Below, one piece after another: positions 49,187-57,679 of a stretch of DNA of 64,000 bases. The DNA is from Kitasatospora sp. NBC_00374 (lineage in GTDB: Bacteria > Actinomycetota > Actinomycetes > Streptomycetales > Streptomycetaceae). The translations under genes and the position numbers were made by a program. The stretch's first letter is position 1. Every line of letters begins with the position of its first letter. The stretch covers positions 5,129,001-5,193,000 of the forward strand of contig NZ_CP107964.1 in NCBI RefSeq assembly GCF_041434935.1, read 5' to 3'. A model generated the notes under the pieces. That model made no database searches, had not been told where the DNA came from, and saw only the letters and a list, made by a program, of their open reading frames with translations.

Positions 49187-50468
49187 CGGCCGCCTCGCTC
49201 TCGTGCTCGTGCGTGTCGCCGCCGTGCAGGGCCGCCTCGCGCCAGTCGTCGGGGAGCAGGTGGTCGAGCACGTCGTCCACCGTGACGGCGCCGAGCAGGT
49301 GGTCGCCCTCGTCGACGACGGGCGCGGCCACCAGGTTGTACGCCGCCAGGTAGCTGGTGATCAGCGGCAGCGGGGTGTCCGGGGGCAGCGGGTCCAGGTC
49401 GTCGTCGACGATCGAGCCGACCAGGGTGTACGGGGGCTCGCGCAGCAGCCGCTGGAAGTGGATGGTGCCGAGGTACTTGCCGGTCGGGGTCTCGTTCGGC
49501 TGCCGGCAGACGTACACCTGGGCGGCCAGGGCGGGCTTGTTGTCGGCGATCCGTACCCGGGCGAGTGCCTCCGCCACCGTGGCGTCCGGCTCCAGCACGA
49601 TCGGCTCGGTGGTCATCAGGCCGCCCGCGGTGTCCTGTTCGTACGAGAGCAGCCGGCGCACCGAGGCGGCGTCGTCCGGCTCCATCAGGCGCAGCAGCCG
49701 TTCGGCGGCCTCCTCCGGCAGGTCGGAGAGCAGGTCGGCGGCGTCGTCCGGGTCCATCGCCTCCAGGACGTCGGCGGCGCGTTCCTCCTTGAGCTTGCCG
49801 ATGATCTCGACCTGGTCGTCCTCGGGCAGCTCCTCCAGGACGTCGGCGAGCCGGTCGTCGTCGAGGGCGGCGGCGACCTCGGCCCGGCGCTTGGCGGACA
49901 GGTGGTGCATCACGTTGGCGAGGTCGGCGGGCCGCAGCTGGTCGAAGGTGGCGAGCAGGTTGGCCGCGCCCTGGCCCTCCTCGGCGAGCGAGAAGCCGGT
50001 CACCGCGGACCAGTCCAGGGTGAGCGTCTCGCCCTTGGCCTTGCGCAGCCGGCCGACCTTGCCGACCTGGACGAAGACCTTGCTGATCTCCCACTCGCGG
50101 ACCCGGGTCTGCACCATGGCCACGTCCAGGACGGTGACCTCCTCCTGGGTCTTGACCCGGGTGACGGTGCGGTCCAGCAGTTCGGCCAGCACGAGCGTCT
50201 CGGAGGGGCGCTGTTCGAAGCGGCGCATGTTGATCACGCCGGTGGTGAGGACCTGGCCGGACTCCAGGCTGGTCACCCTGGTCATCGGCAGGAAGATCCG
50301 GCGGCGGCCGACCACCTCGACCACCAGGCCGAGCACCCGGGGCGGGCGTCCGCCGATGCGCAGCGAGACCACCACGTCGCGGACCCGGCCGACCTGGTCG
50401 GCGTTGGGGTCGAAGACGGCGACACCGGAGAGGTGGGAGATGAAGACCCGGCTGCCTGGCCCTGCCAT
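49176..50468 (-). CDS. MgtE N-terminal domain and CBS-pair protein without a transport domain
   Basis: 430 residues. A PRC-barrel-like N-terminal part (about 1-110) and a middle segment precede an MgtE_N superhelix built from short repeats (LEELPEDDQVEIIGKL, LEAMDPDDAADLLSDL, LPEEAAERLLRLM) and a CBS pair (MTTEPIVLEPDATVAEAL ... LLGAVTVDDVLDHLLP, about 290-410). MgtE's membrane channel is absent, so it is not itself a magnesium channel. It may sense Mg2+ or nucleotides and act on another protein, perhaps the coupled DUF1003 protein. corA lies 1.8 kb away. Confidence 0.88.
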   Translation of the reverse strand: MAGPGSRVFISHLSGVAVFDPNADQVGRVRDVVVSLRIGGRPPRVLGLVVEVVGRRRIFLPMTRVTSLESGQVLTTGVINMRRFEQRPSETLVLAELLDRTVTRVKTQEEVTVLDVAMVQTRVREWEISKVFVQVGKVGRLRKAKGETLTLDWSAVTGFSLAEEGQGAANLLATFDQLRPADLANVMHHLSAKRRAEVAAALDDDRLADVLEELPEDDQVEIIGKLKEERAADVLEAMDPDDAADLLSDLPEEAAERLLRLMEPDDAASVRRLLSYEQDTAGGLMTTEPIVLEPDATVAEALARVRIADNKPALAAQVYVCRQPNETPTGKYLGTIHFQRLLREPPYTLVGSIVDDDLDPLPPDTPLPLITSYLAAYNLVAAPVVDEGDHLLGAVTVDDVLDHLLPDDWREAALHGGDTHEHESEAAGGR

Positions 50469-50589
50469 CGGCTCCTCCTCACTGCCACATCGGTCCGCCC
50501 GCGCCCAGGCTACCCGCGCGGCAACCCGGCAGCTCGCCGACCTGCGGCCGGGCGTGACGGCCCGCCACGCCCGGCCGAGGGGAGTCCGC

Positions 50590-51129
50590 TCAGCGCTTGC
50601 GGCGCTTCAGCAGCAGCTTGGGCAGGCCGGCCGGGATGGGCAGCCGGGTGGTGGCCGGGGAGGGCATCGGCCGGGCGGCGAGCGAGCCGTCCGGCATCGC
50701 GCCGGGCTGCTCGTCCAGCGGGCCGGCCGGGGCCAGCCGCAGGACCCGGCACTCGCGGGCCCAGCGCTCGCCGATGGTGTCGGTGTCCGGGGCGTTCAGC
50801 CGCTTGCCCCTGAGCTCCTCGACGGCGGCCCGCCAGGCCTCGCTCTGCGGGGCCAGCTCGGTGACGGTGGCGGGCCAGCTGGTCAGCCGCCCCCACTTGT
50901 CCTTGCTGCGGCAGGTCACGGTGGCGCCGGCCCCCGCGGCCAGGCCGTGCAGCGGCTGTTCGGCGCCGTCGCCGACGACCACGACCGCGCCGTCGTACCA
51001 GGCGTGCCAGAGGGCGCGCGCCTGCTGCTGCCCGTCGGCGCGGACCCAGAGCAGTCCGGACTTCTTCGCGGCTTCCTCCAGGAGGGCGCGGTCGAGGAAG
51101 TCTGCTGCCGTGGTCGTCGAAGGCTCCAT
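50590..51129 (-). CDS. Conserved hypothetical protein
   Basis: 179 residues. The N-terminal half (AADFLDRALLEEAAKKSGLLWVRADG...RALWHAWYDGAVVVVGDGAEQPLHGL) resembles the start of flavin-binding split-barrel proteins only loosely. A middle segment TVTCRSKDKWGRLTSWPATV and a basic C-terminus (LPKLLLKRRKR) follow. No signal peptide or helix. The ribosome site is weak. Family not recognised with confidence; codon composition supports a real gene. Confidence 0.7.
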   Translation of the reverse strand: MEPSTTTAADFLDRALLEEAAKKSGLLWVRADGQQQARALWHAWYDGAVVVVGDGAEQPLHGLAAGAGATVTCRSKDKWGRLTSWPATVTELAPQSEAWRAAVEELRGKRLNAPDTDTIGERWARECRVLRLAPAGPLDEQPGAMPDGSLAARPMPSPATTRLPIPAGLPKLLLKRRKR

Positions 51130-51250
51130 GGTCCACAGCGTACGGCCTGGGCGTCCGCGGCCTGTCTCATCGGTCAGGACGACAGTGCCATGAGGCGGTT
51201 ATAGGCCTTACCGTTGTCGCGACCCGTCCCGCCGCCTCCCGAGGAGAGCC

Positions 51251-52180
51251 GTGCCTGCCGCCCCGACCGCCGCCACCGCCGCCGCCCGGCTCGGCGCCGC
51301 TGCCGGGCCGCCGCCAGCGCTGCCCCGCGTCGACCTGGTGCTGCTGGCCGTCTCCGTCGCCGGGATCTCGCTGTCAGCCCCGCTGATCAGCGCCACCGCG
51401 GCCCCCGCGCTGGCGATCGCCTGCTGGCGCAACGTCATGTCGGTCGGGGTGCTCGGGCCGTACGCGCTGCTGCGGCACCGGGCCGAGCTGCGCGGGATCG
51501 GCCGGCGGGCGCTGCTGCTGGCGATCGCCGCCGGCGCACTGCTGGCGCTGCACTTCGCGCTCTGGATGCCCAGCCTGCGGATGACCTCGGTGGCCTCCGC
51601 CACCGCCCTGGTGACCACCACCCCGCTGTGGACCATCCTGCTGATGCGGCTGCTCGGCCACCGTCCGCCGCGGCTGGTCTGGCTCGGCACCTGCGTGGCC
51701 TTCCTCGGCGTGCTGGTCCTGACCGGGGTGGACCTCTCGCTGTCGCCGCGGGCCCTGCTCGGGGACGCGCTGGCGCTCGGGGCCGGTCTGGCGGCGGCCG
51801 GGTACCTGCTGCTCGGCGCCGAGGTCCGGCGGACCGTCAGCACCACCGCGTACACCCTGGTCTGCTACACGACCACCGCCGCGGTGCTGCTCGTCACCTG
51901 CCTGGTCGCGGGCACCGAGCTGTCCGGCTGGTCGGCCGGGGTCTGGTGGCAGATCGTGCTGCTGATGGTCACCGCCCAGCTGCTCGGGCACTCGCTGAGC
52001 AACCGGGTGGTCCGCACCCTCGGCCCTTCGGTCACCTCCACCGCGATCCTGCTGGAGACCCCGGGAGCGGCCCTGATCGCCGCCCTCTGGCTCGGCCAGT
52101 GGCCGCCGGTGGCCGCCTACCCGGCCGTCGCGCTGATCCTGCTCGGCCTGGTCCTGGTCGCCCGCGGGGGCCGGCGCTGA
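51251..52180 (+). CDS. EamA/DMT superfamily transporter
   Basis: 309 residues from GTG 51251, with GAGGAG 4 bases upstream. Ten membrane helices in two EamA repeats: the first includes LALHFALWMPSLRMTSVASATALVTTTPLW, the second LGHSLSNRVVRTLGPSVTSTAILLETPGAALIAALWLG, both with the family's characteristic end-of-repeat pattern. Members export amino acids or other metabolites; the substrate here is unknown. It converges on corA with 36 bases between. Confidence 0.88.
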   Translation: MPAAPTAATAAARLGAAAGPPPALPRVDLVLLAVSVAGISLSAPLISATAAPALAIACWRNVMSVGVLGPYALLRHRAELRGIGRRALLLAIAAGALLALHFALWMPSLRMTSVASATALVTTTPLWTILLMRLLGHRPPRLVWLGTCVAFLGVLVLTGVDLSLSPRALLGDALALGAGLAAAGYLLLGAEVRRTVSTTAYTLVCYTTTAAVLLVTCLVAGTELSGWSAGVWWQIVLLMVTAQLLGHSLSNRVVRTLGPSVTSTAILLETPGAALIAALWLGQWPPVAAYPAVALILLGLVLVARGGRR

Positions 52181-52190
52181 CGGTGCCGTG

Positions 52191-52217
52191 GGCCCGGGCG
52201 CGCGGCGCCCGAGGGCC
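52191..52217. terminator. Bidirectional terminator hairpin
   Basis: 11-bp stem with a 2-base bulge (52191-52201 pairs with 52205-52210 and 52213-52217) in the short gap between the converging DMT transporter and corA genes. Its right arm touches the corA stop. Confidence 0.6.
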
Positions 52218-53329
52218 TACAGCCACCCGTTGCGGCGGAAGCCCCGGTACATCCCGACGCAGATCACCACGACGCTGCCGAGCACCAGCGGATAGCCGTA
52301 CTTGTGGTGCAGCTCCGGCATGTAGTCGAAGTTCATGCCGTAGATGCCGGTGATCATGGTGGGCACCGCGAAGATCGCCGCCCAGGCGGTGATCTTGCGC
52401 ATGTCCTCGTTCTGGGCGACCGAGACCTGCGCCAGGTTGGCCTGGAGCAGCGAGTTCAGCAGCTCGTCGAAGCCGTGCACCTGCTCGGTGACCCGGGCCA
52501 GGTGGTCGGCGACGTCGCGGAAGTACTTCTGGATGTCCGGGTCGACCAGCCGCTGGACCGGCTCCGACAGCAGCTGCATGGGCCGCAGCAGCGGGGTGAC
52601 GGCTCGCTTGAACTCCAGTACCTCGCGCTTGAGTTGGTACACCCGCCCGACGTCGGCGCCGCGGCCGCCCTTGTTGGCGAAGACGTCGAACTCGATCTCG
52701 TCCACGTCGGTCTGCAGCCGGTCGGCCACCAGCAGGTAGTTGTCGACCACCTGGTCGGCGATCGCGTGCAGCACCGCGGACGGGCCCTTGGCGAGCAGCC
52801 CGGTGCCGTCGGCGTCGGCCTCCAGGCGGTGCCGCAGCTCCTGCAGCGAGCTGTGCCCGCCGTGCCGGACGGTGATCACGAAGTCCCGCCCCGCGAACAC
52901 CATCAGCTCGCCGGTCTCGACCACCTCGCTGGTCGGCGTGAGCTGGTCGTGGTCGACGTAGCGGATGGTCTTGAAGACCGCGAAGAGCACGTCGTCGTAG
53001 CGCTCGACCTTGGGCCGCTGGTGCGCGTGCACCGCGTCCTCCACCGCCAGCGGGTGCAGGCCGAAGCGCTGGGCGATGCCCTCGAACTCGGCCTCGGTCG
53101 GCTCGTGCAGGCCGATCCAGCTGAAGGCCCCGGCGTCCTCGTCCCGGCAGAGCTTGACCAGCCGGGCCGCCTCGCGCGGGCTGCAGGCCTCGCCGGCCCG
53201 CTTGCCGTGCTGGTAGACGGCGCAGTCGACGACGGCGGAGATGGGGTGTCCGGGGTGCATCGAGTCGTAGGAGTCGGCCCGGCGACGGTTCGGCCGGACG
53301 GCGGCGCGCAGGTTGTTGATCATCGACAT
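52217..53329 (-). CDS. corA: CorA-type magnesium/cobalt channel
   Basis: 370 residues from ATG 53329, with AAGGAG upstream. A large acidic and helical cytoplasmic N-terminal domain is followed by two C-terminal helices. The first ends in the diagnostic YGMNF selectivity motif (MITGIYGMNFDYMPE) and the second is YPLVLGSVVVICVGMYRGF with a basic end. CorA forms a pentameric Mg2+ channel gated by intracellular Mg2+. Magnesium-related genes cluster here (MgtE-N/CBS protein at 49176). Confidence 0.94.
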   Translation of the reverse strand: MSMINNLRAAVRPNRRRADSYDSMHPGHPISAVVDCAVYQHGKRAGEACSPREAARLVKLCRDEDAGAFSWIGLHEPTEAEFEGIAQRFGLHPLAVEDAVHAHQRPKVERYDDVLFAVFKTIRYVDHDQLTPTSEVVETGELMVFAGRDFVITVRHGGHSSLQELRHRLEADADGTGLLAKGPSAVLHAIADQVVDNYLLVADRLQTDVDEIEFDVFANKGGRGADVGRVYQLKREVLEFKRAVTPLLRPMQLLSEPVQRLVDPDIQKYFRDVADHLARVTEQVHGFDELLNSLLQANLAQVSVAQNEDMRKITAWAAIFAVPTMITGIYGMNFDYMPELHHKYGYPLVLGSVVVICVGMYRGFRRNGWL

Positions 53330-53745
53330 GGCAGCAGGCTCCTTGGGCAGGAGCCGTCGCGCGGCGGTGCTGGGTGACGGCCGGGTGCGACGGCGGGAAC
53401 ACCGATGGAATGCCGGGCCGAGGGCAGCGGGCAGGCTGCCGGTGTCCAGGAAAGTTGCCGCGGGCGGCGTTTGGACGATTCGGCTCCGGGGAAGGTGCTC
53501 TCCCGACCGGGCGTGAGGCCGTCTCTACCGCGAGATCAGGACAGGTGGCGGCGGAGGCGAGCAGGTCGGGCAGAGCTGCCGGTACTGCATGGTCGGCTGG
53601 TATCCACCGCAACCACCTCCTTCATGCCGCGGCTCCGAGTGTCAGAAGACTCGGGTGGCCATCTCCTCACACTAACAGCTACGGGTCCGGCCGTGTTGGA
53701 GTGTGCCCGAACGTGCCCGCGTACGAGGGCGCTAAGGTCGCGTGC
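53330..53745. other. Divergent intergenic region, no gene seen
   Basis: 416 bases between corA (minus) and the SUFU-domain gene (plus). A magnesium-sensing leader could be expected ahead of a Mg2+ channel, but I could not recognise one. A less GC-rich stretch at about 53670-53690 (CACACTAACAGC) may be part of a promoter. Confidence 0.4.
53733..53738 (+). promoter_or_regulatory. Candidate -10 element for a leaderless transcript (SUFU-domain gene)
   Basis: TAAGGT ends 7 bases before ATG 53746, and there is no ribosome site. Confidence 0.45.
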
Positions 53746-54390
53746 ATGTCGCACGATTTCCCGCTGTTCGGTGATTTCTCCACTCCTGACGAACCGTCGG
53801 ACCTCTCCCGCGCGGCCGTGCTCGCCGCCGTCGAGGCCCGCCTGCTGACCGCCTTCGGCGAGGCCGCGGGCCGGGCCGCCGTCACCTTCCTGGGCGCGGA
53901 CCGGATCGAGGTGCTGCGCTTCGGCCCGGACGCCGACGGGCTGGTCCGGTACGCGACGCTGGGGATGGCCGCCGCCCCGATGGCGGACCCGTCGGCGCCG
54001 GTCGCCGACCCGCTGCGCGGCCCGCGGGCCGAGTTGGTGCTCAGCGTCCGCGGAGGGCGCGACGAGGTGCTCCGCACGCTGGCCACCTTCGCCGCCACGC
54101 CGCAGGTCGAGGGCCTGGTGGTGACCCCCGGCGGCTCGCTCGACCTGGGGGAGCCGATCTGGCCGGGGGCGCCCTTCACCTCCGTCCTGGTGGCCGAGCC
54201 CGGCGGTCTGGTCGAGGACCTGGAGCTGCCCGAGCCGGCCGAGCCGGTCCGTTTCCTGCCGTTGCTGCCGATGACGCCGAACGAGGCCGCCTTCAAGCGG
54301 GTGCAGGGCGCGGCCGCGCTGGAGGAGCGCTGGCTGCGCGGCGGTACCGATCTGCGGGACCCGCAGCGGCGCGCGGTACCGCTGGACTGA
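53746..54390 (+). CDS. Suppressor-of-fused (SUFU) domain protein
   Basis: 214 residues. The SUFU-like domain covers most of the chain (RIEVLRFGPDADGLVRYATLGM, RAELVLSVRGGRDEVLRTLATFAATP, and the late FLPLLPMTPNEAAFKRVQGAAALEERW). Bacterial SUFU-domain proteins are common, and several act as immunity proteins or occur in toxin contexts; no toxin gene is visible here, so the role is unknown. No signal peptide. Confidence 0.8.
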   Translation: MSHDFPLFGDFSTPDEPSDLSRAAVLAAVEARLLTAFGEAAGRAAVTFLGADRIEVLRFGPDADGLVRYATLGMAAAPMADPSAPVADPLRGPRAELVLSVRGGRDEVLRTLATFAATPQVEGLVVTPGGSLDLGEPIWPGAPFTSVLVAEPGGLVEDLELPEPAEPVRFLPLLPMTPNEAAFKRVQGAAALEERWLRGGTDLRDPQRRAVPLD

Positions 54391-54449
54391 CGGCCCGGAC
54401 GGTCGGGGCAGCCCGGACGGGCGAAGCGGGCGCGGCCGGTGGCGCCCCG

Positions 54450-55064
54450 TCAGGTGTACGACTTCACGAAGGCGAACACGCCGTTGGCCACCAGCTGGAC
54501 GGCGATCGCCGAGAGCAGCAGGCCGGACAGCCGGGTGATCAGCACCACACCGCCCTCCTTGATGATCCGGATGATGACCAGCGAGAACCGCATGGTCAGC
54601 CACATCACCACGTGCATGGCCAGGATCGCCGTCCACACGGCGGCGTACTCGGCGCCGCCGTCCGCCTGCTGCACGGCCAGGATGACCGCGACGATCGCGC
54701 CCGGTCCGGCCAGCAGCGGGGTGCCGAGCGGGACCAGGGCGACGTTGACGTCCTTGGTCTGGGTGGGCTCCTCGATCTTGCCGGTGAGCAGGTCCAGCGC
54801 GATGAGCAGCAGCAGGATCCCGCCGGAGACCTGCAGCGCGGGGATGGAGACGTGCAGGTAGTCCAGGATCTGCTGGCCGAACAGGCCGAAACAGGTGATC
54901 ACCCCGAGGGCCACCGCCGCCGCCTGCCACGCCATCCGGCGCTGCACCCGGGCCGCCCGGCCGGAGGTCAGCGCGAGGAAGATCGGGATGGTCCCGGGCG
55001 GGTCCATGATCACGAAGAGGGTGACGAAGAGCGACCCGAAGGTGGTGGTGTCGAAGAGGCTCAC
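54450..55064 (-). CDS. MarC family integral membrane protein
   Basis: 204 residues from GTG 55064; a longer frame to 55145 adds a polar stretch lacking a ribosome site. Six membrane helices, with the MarC signature FVIMDPPGTIPIFLALT in the first, ISGGILLLLIALDLL, PLGTPLLAGPGAIVAVIL and a last helix ending GVFAFVKSY. Despite its name, MarC is not a proven drug pump and its function is unknown. Confidence 0.9.
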   Translation of the reverse strand: MSLFDTTTFGSLFVTLFVIMDPPGTIPIFLALTSGRAARVQRRMAWQAAAVALGVITCFGLFGQQILDYLHVSIPALQVSGGILLLLIALDLLTGKIEEPTQTKDVNVALVPLGTPLLAGPGAIVAVILAVQQADGGAEYAAVWTAILAMHVVMWLTMRFSLVIIRIIKEGGVVLITRLSGLLLSAIAVQLVANGVFAFVKSYT

Positions 55065-55197
55065 CGCTCTGCCTCGCGCTGCTGCTCGCTCATCTCGGGG
55101 GCTCTCGGCTCGGACTGCCGTGGGTGGAATGTCCGAGTCTTTCACGATCCGACCGGATATGACGGTGTGGCAGTCCGGCGAGAGCCCGCGCCCGGGC

Positions 55198-56046
55198 TCA
55201 GCCGGTGATCGGCCGGGCCCCGGTCGCCTGGGCGACCAGCGCCTCGTACACCGCCGGGTCGGTGGTGTACTCGCCGAGCCGGACGGTCTTGCGGGTGCCG
55301 TGGTAGTCGCTGGAGCCGGTGGTGAGCAGGCCGAGCTCGGCCGCCAGCCCGCGCAGATGCGCCCGGGTCGGCTCGTCGTGGTCCAGGTGGTCCACCTCCA
55401 GCGCGGCCAGCCCGGCGCCGGCGAGTTCGGCGATCACCTGGTCGGAGACGGTGGCGCCGCGCTTCGACGCGCCGGGGTGGGCGAACACCGGGACGCCGCC
55501 GGCGGCGCGGACCAGCCGGACGGCCGTCACCGGATCGGTCTCGTGCTTGCGGACGTCCGCCCGACCGCCGTTGGCCAGCCAGTCGGCGGTGAAGGCGTCC
55601 GAGACGGTCGCCACCACGCCCGCCTCGACCAGGGCGCTGGCGATGTGCGGGCGGCCCACCGAGCCGGCGCCGGCGATCCGCTCCACCTGCTGCCAGTCGA
55701 TCGGCGCCCCCAGCTCGCGGCAGCGCTCCACGATCAGCCGCGCGCGCCGGAAGCGGTCCGTGCGGACCAGCTCGCGCTCGGCCGCGAAAGCCGGCTCGGC
55801 GGGGTCGAAGAGGTAGGCCAGCAGGTGCAGGCTGATGCCGTCGGTGTGGCAGGACAGCTCGGCGCCGGGCACCAGGGTCAGCCCGGTGCCGTGCAGTGCG
55901 GCGGCGGCCTCCGCGTGCCCGGCCACGGTGTCGTGGTCGGTCAGCGCGACCACGTCCAGCCCGGCGGCCACCGCGGCCGCGACCAGCTCGGCCGGGCTGT
56001 CGGTGCCGTCGGAGGCGTTGCTGTGGGCGTGCAGGTCGATGCGCAC
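55198..56046 (-). CDS. PHP-domain metal-dependent phosphoesterase (RNase AM/TrpH-like)
   Basis: 282 residues from GTG 56046 with AGGAGT upstream. PHP metal motifs are visible in order: DLHAHSNASDG (HxH), LTDHDT, GAELSCHTD, VGRPHIA, FAHPGASKRG and the final GSSDYHG. This matches the YciV/RNase AM-type PHP family, which removes nucleotides from the 5' end of RNA or hydrolyses 3',5'-bisphosphates. Cytosolic. The arrangement next to marC and DUF6758 is, from memory, conserved in Streptomyces. Confidence 0.88.
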   Translation of the reverse strand: MRIDLHAHSNASDGTDSPAELVAAAVAAGLDVVALTDHDTVAGHAEAAAALHGTGLTLVPGAELSCHTDGISLHLLAYLFDPAEPAFAAERELVRTDRFRRARLIVERCRELGAPIDWQQVERIAGAGSVGRPHIASALVEAGVVATVSDAFTADWLANGGRADVRKHETDPVTAVRLVRAAGGVPVFAHPGASKRGATVSDQVIAELAGAGLAALEVDHLDHDEPTRAHLRGLAAELGLLTTGSSDYHGTRKTVRLGEYTTDPAVYEALVAQATGARPITG

Positions 56047-56134
56047 GGGCTGGACTCCTGTGGGTCGGGGTGGCCCCAGGATAGTGAGGTGCCGCGCGGG
56101 CCCGGACGCGCTGCCCGTGCCGTCCGCCCGCGCG

Positions 56135-56773
56135 CTAGCCGAGCAGCCGCGGGGAGAGGGCGCCGCAGGGCAGCAGGCCGAGCTCGGCGCCCGCGTCCCG
56201 CAGGTCGGTGAGGACCAGCTCGTCGTGCATCAGCAGGGCGGACTGCTCGGGCCAGGCGATCGCCCAGAGCCAGAGGCCGCGTGCCTCGCCGACGTACACC
56301 GCGCGGTCCGGCGGGGCCTCCGGCACGTGGAACATCGGGGTGGGCCGGCCGGCCGCCATCAGCTTGGCGTCGGCTGGCTTGTAGAGCGAGACGGAGTCGC
56401 CCGGGTCCGGGCCGGGCAGGCCCGCGTACCGGGCGCCGAGGCCGACCCCCAGCTCCTCCGCGACCAGGATCAGCTCGCCGAAGCCGCCCAGTGGGGCCGG
56501 GCCCGAACAGGCCACCGCGGTGGCCCGGGCGCCCGAGAGGTCGTCGCCCGCGTGCGAGATGCCGGTGAAGAGCCAGCCGACCGGCAGCGGCCACGGCAGC
56601 CAGACCGGGACCTGGGAGCGGGCGACGGCGACGCCCAGTGCCTCCACGCTGGGGGGCAGCACCGGCTGCATCGGGTGCACGGCGCCGTGCTGGTCGCACT
56701 GCCAGGTGTCGGAGAACAGGCCGGGGGCGCGGACCCGACCGGCGCACCTCGGGCAGCTTGGCTCGCCCCTCAT
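56135..56773 (-). CDS. DUF6758 family protein with N-terminal zinc ribbon
   Basis: 212 residues from ATG 56773; TTG 56782 is an alternative closer to GGGAGGA. The N-terminus carries a zinc-ribbon half (CPRC) followed by DTWQCDQHG, which gives the other Cys/His ligands. The rest is alpha/beta with conserved VPVWLPWPLPVGWLFTGISHAGDD and SALLMHDELVLTDLRD segments. Actinobacterial family of unknown function. Confidence 0.82.
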   Translation of the reverse strand: MRGEPSCPRCAGRVRAPGLFSDTWQCDQHGAVHPMQPVLPPSVEALGVAVARSQVPVWLPWPLPVGWLFTGISHAGDDLSGARATAVACSGPAPLGGFGELILVAEELGVGLGARYAGLPGPDPGDSVSLYKPADAKLMAAGRPTPMFHVPEAPPDRAVYVGEARGLWLWAIAWPEQSALLMHDELVLTDLRDAGAELGLLPCGALSPRLLG

Positions 56774-56956
56774 AGCCGACAACGGTCCTCCCTCCGGTCC
56801 GCCGCGTCAAGGACGGTCACCCGTACGTGGTGCGTCGCGCGTGGTGCCTCGCGCCGACCGGCGGGTGCGGCCGACGGCGGGTGCGGCCTCGGTAGGGCAT
56901 GTCCCGCGGGCCGCGGTGCCAAACACCCGGCTGGTCGGGGGTGGGGCCGGAACGCA

Positions 56957-57000
56957 CTGACGCCCCGTCATCCACCGGTGTGGGGAGGACGGGGCGTCAG
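56957..57000. terminator. Terminator hairpin downstream of the 48-residue gene
   Basis: Perfect 13-bp stem (56957-56969 with 56988-57000) and an 18-base loop that contains a smaller inverted repeat (CCACCGGTGTGG). It lies 46 bases past the stop of the minus-strand small gene. Confidence 0.75.
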
Positions 57001-57046
57001 CCGGGTATCGGAACGTCGGACGCGGCCCGGGCCGGTCCGGCTCCGC

Positions 57047-57193
57047 TCAGATCGCCTTGCACGGTCGGATGTAGAGACGCTCGCCGGTCAGCGCGGCGGC
57101 CTTCACGTACTCGCTGACGGTCTCGGCGTCGGCGATCAGGCGGTCGGTGGCGGCGCCCTGGGCGTCGTCCAGTCGGAGGATCTCGAAGCGCAT
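57047..57193 (-). CDS. Small conserved-type protein, 48 residues
   Basis: MRFEILRLDD at the start, then acidic/helical residues and a C-terminal ERLYIRPCKAI. GGGAGAGG stands 3 bases before ATG 57193, and a strong terminator follows, so it looks like a complete monocistronic gene. From memory it resembles a family of ~50-residue proteins (MRFEIxRLDD...RLYIRP) widespread in Streptomyces, of unknown function. No signal peptide or helix. Confidence 0.72.
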   Translation of the reverse strand: MRFEILRLDDAQGAATDRLIADAETVSEYVKAAALTGERLYIRPCKAI

Positions 57194-57679
57194 GGGCCTC
57201 TCCCTTCCTGGCCCCGGCGGGCGGGGCGTCGTCGGCTGAGGCTGGCTCAGCCCTGGCTGGGTCGGTCGTCCGGTCGGTGCTGTCGGTGCCCGCATCGCTC
57301 CCCCGTCGGCAGTGGTGCTCCGGAGGCGCCGGCCGTGGAGCTGTGGCCTCAGTGACCACAGTGCAGGGCCGGTGCTTCCAAACGGTTGCCTGTCCGTAAA
57401 GTCCCGGTTTCGGGTGACTCTCGTCGTTGAGGTCTCGGATCGGCCAACGGGGTGGGCGGGCGCACTGATTCCCGGACAGAATCAAATATTACCCGAGCTA
57501 ACGACTTTTGTCGCGTGGATTGTGGCGAGCCGGTGGATCCGGCGTGCCGGGTGGGGCGTGCGGGGCTGGTGTGAGGGTCGGTTCAGGGCGGGTTCAGGGC
57601 TGCGCCAAGGCCGACACAGGGCCGACACAGGGCTGGCGCAGGGCCGGTGCCGGCCGGCCGTGGTGCGGGCCGGGCCGGG
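57194..57679. other. Intergenic region, no gene supported
   Basis: 486 bases between two minus-strand genes. The patch 57470-57520 (CAAATATTACCCGAGCTAACGAC) is strikingly AT-rich for this window and probably holds the promoter of the 48-residue gene or an unrecognised element. A repeat tract follows at 57580. A plus-strand frame across the region lacks a ribosome site and has non-coding composition. Confidence 0.45.
57580..57631. repeat. Pairs of 10-11-base tandem repeats
   Basis: GGTTCAGGGC occurs at 57580 and 57591, and GCCGACACAGG at 57610 and 57621, each pair at an 11-base period, followed by a degenerate GGCTGGCGCAGG copy. It lies downstream of the alpha/beta hydrolase gene stop. Slippage is the simplest explanation. 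Confidence 0.6.

Noticed and set aside
53330..53745. Mg2+-sensing leader (M-box or similar) upstream of corA
   Set aside because: No recognisable conserved helices or core sequence could be traced by eye.
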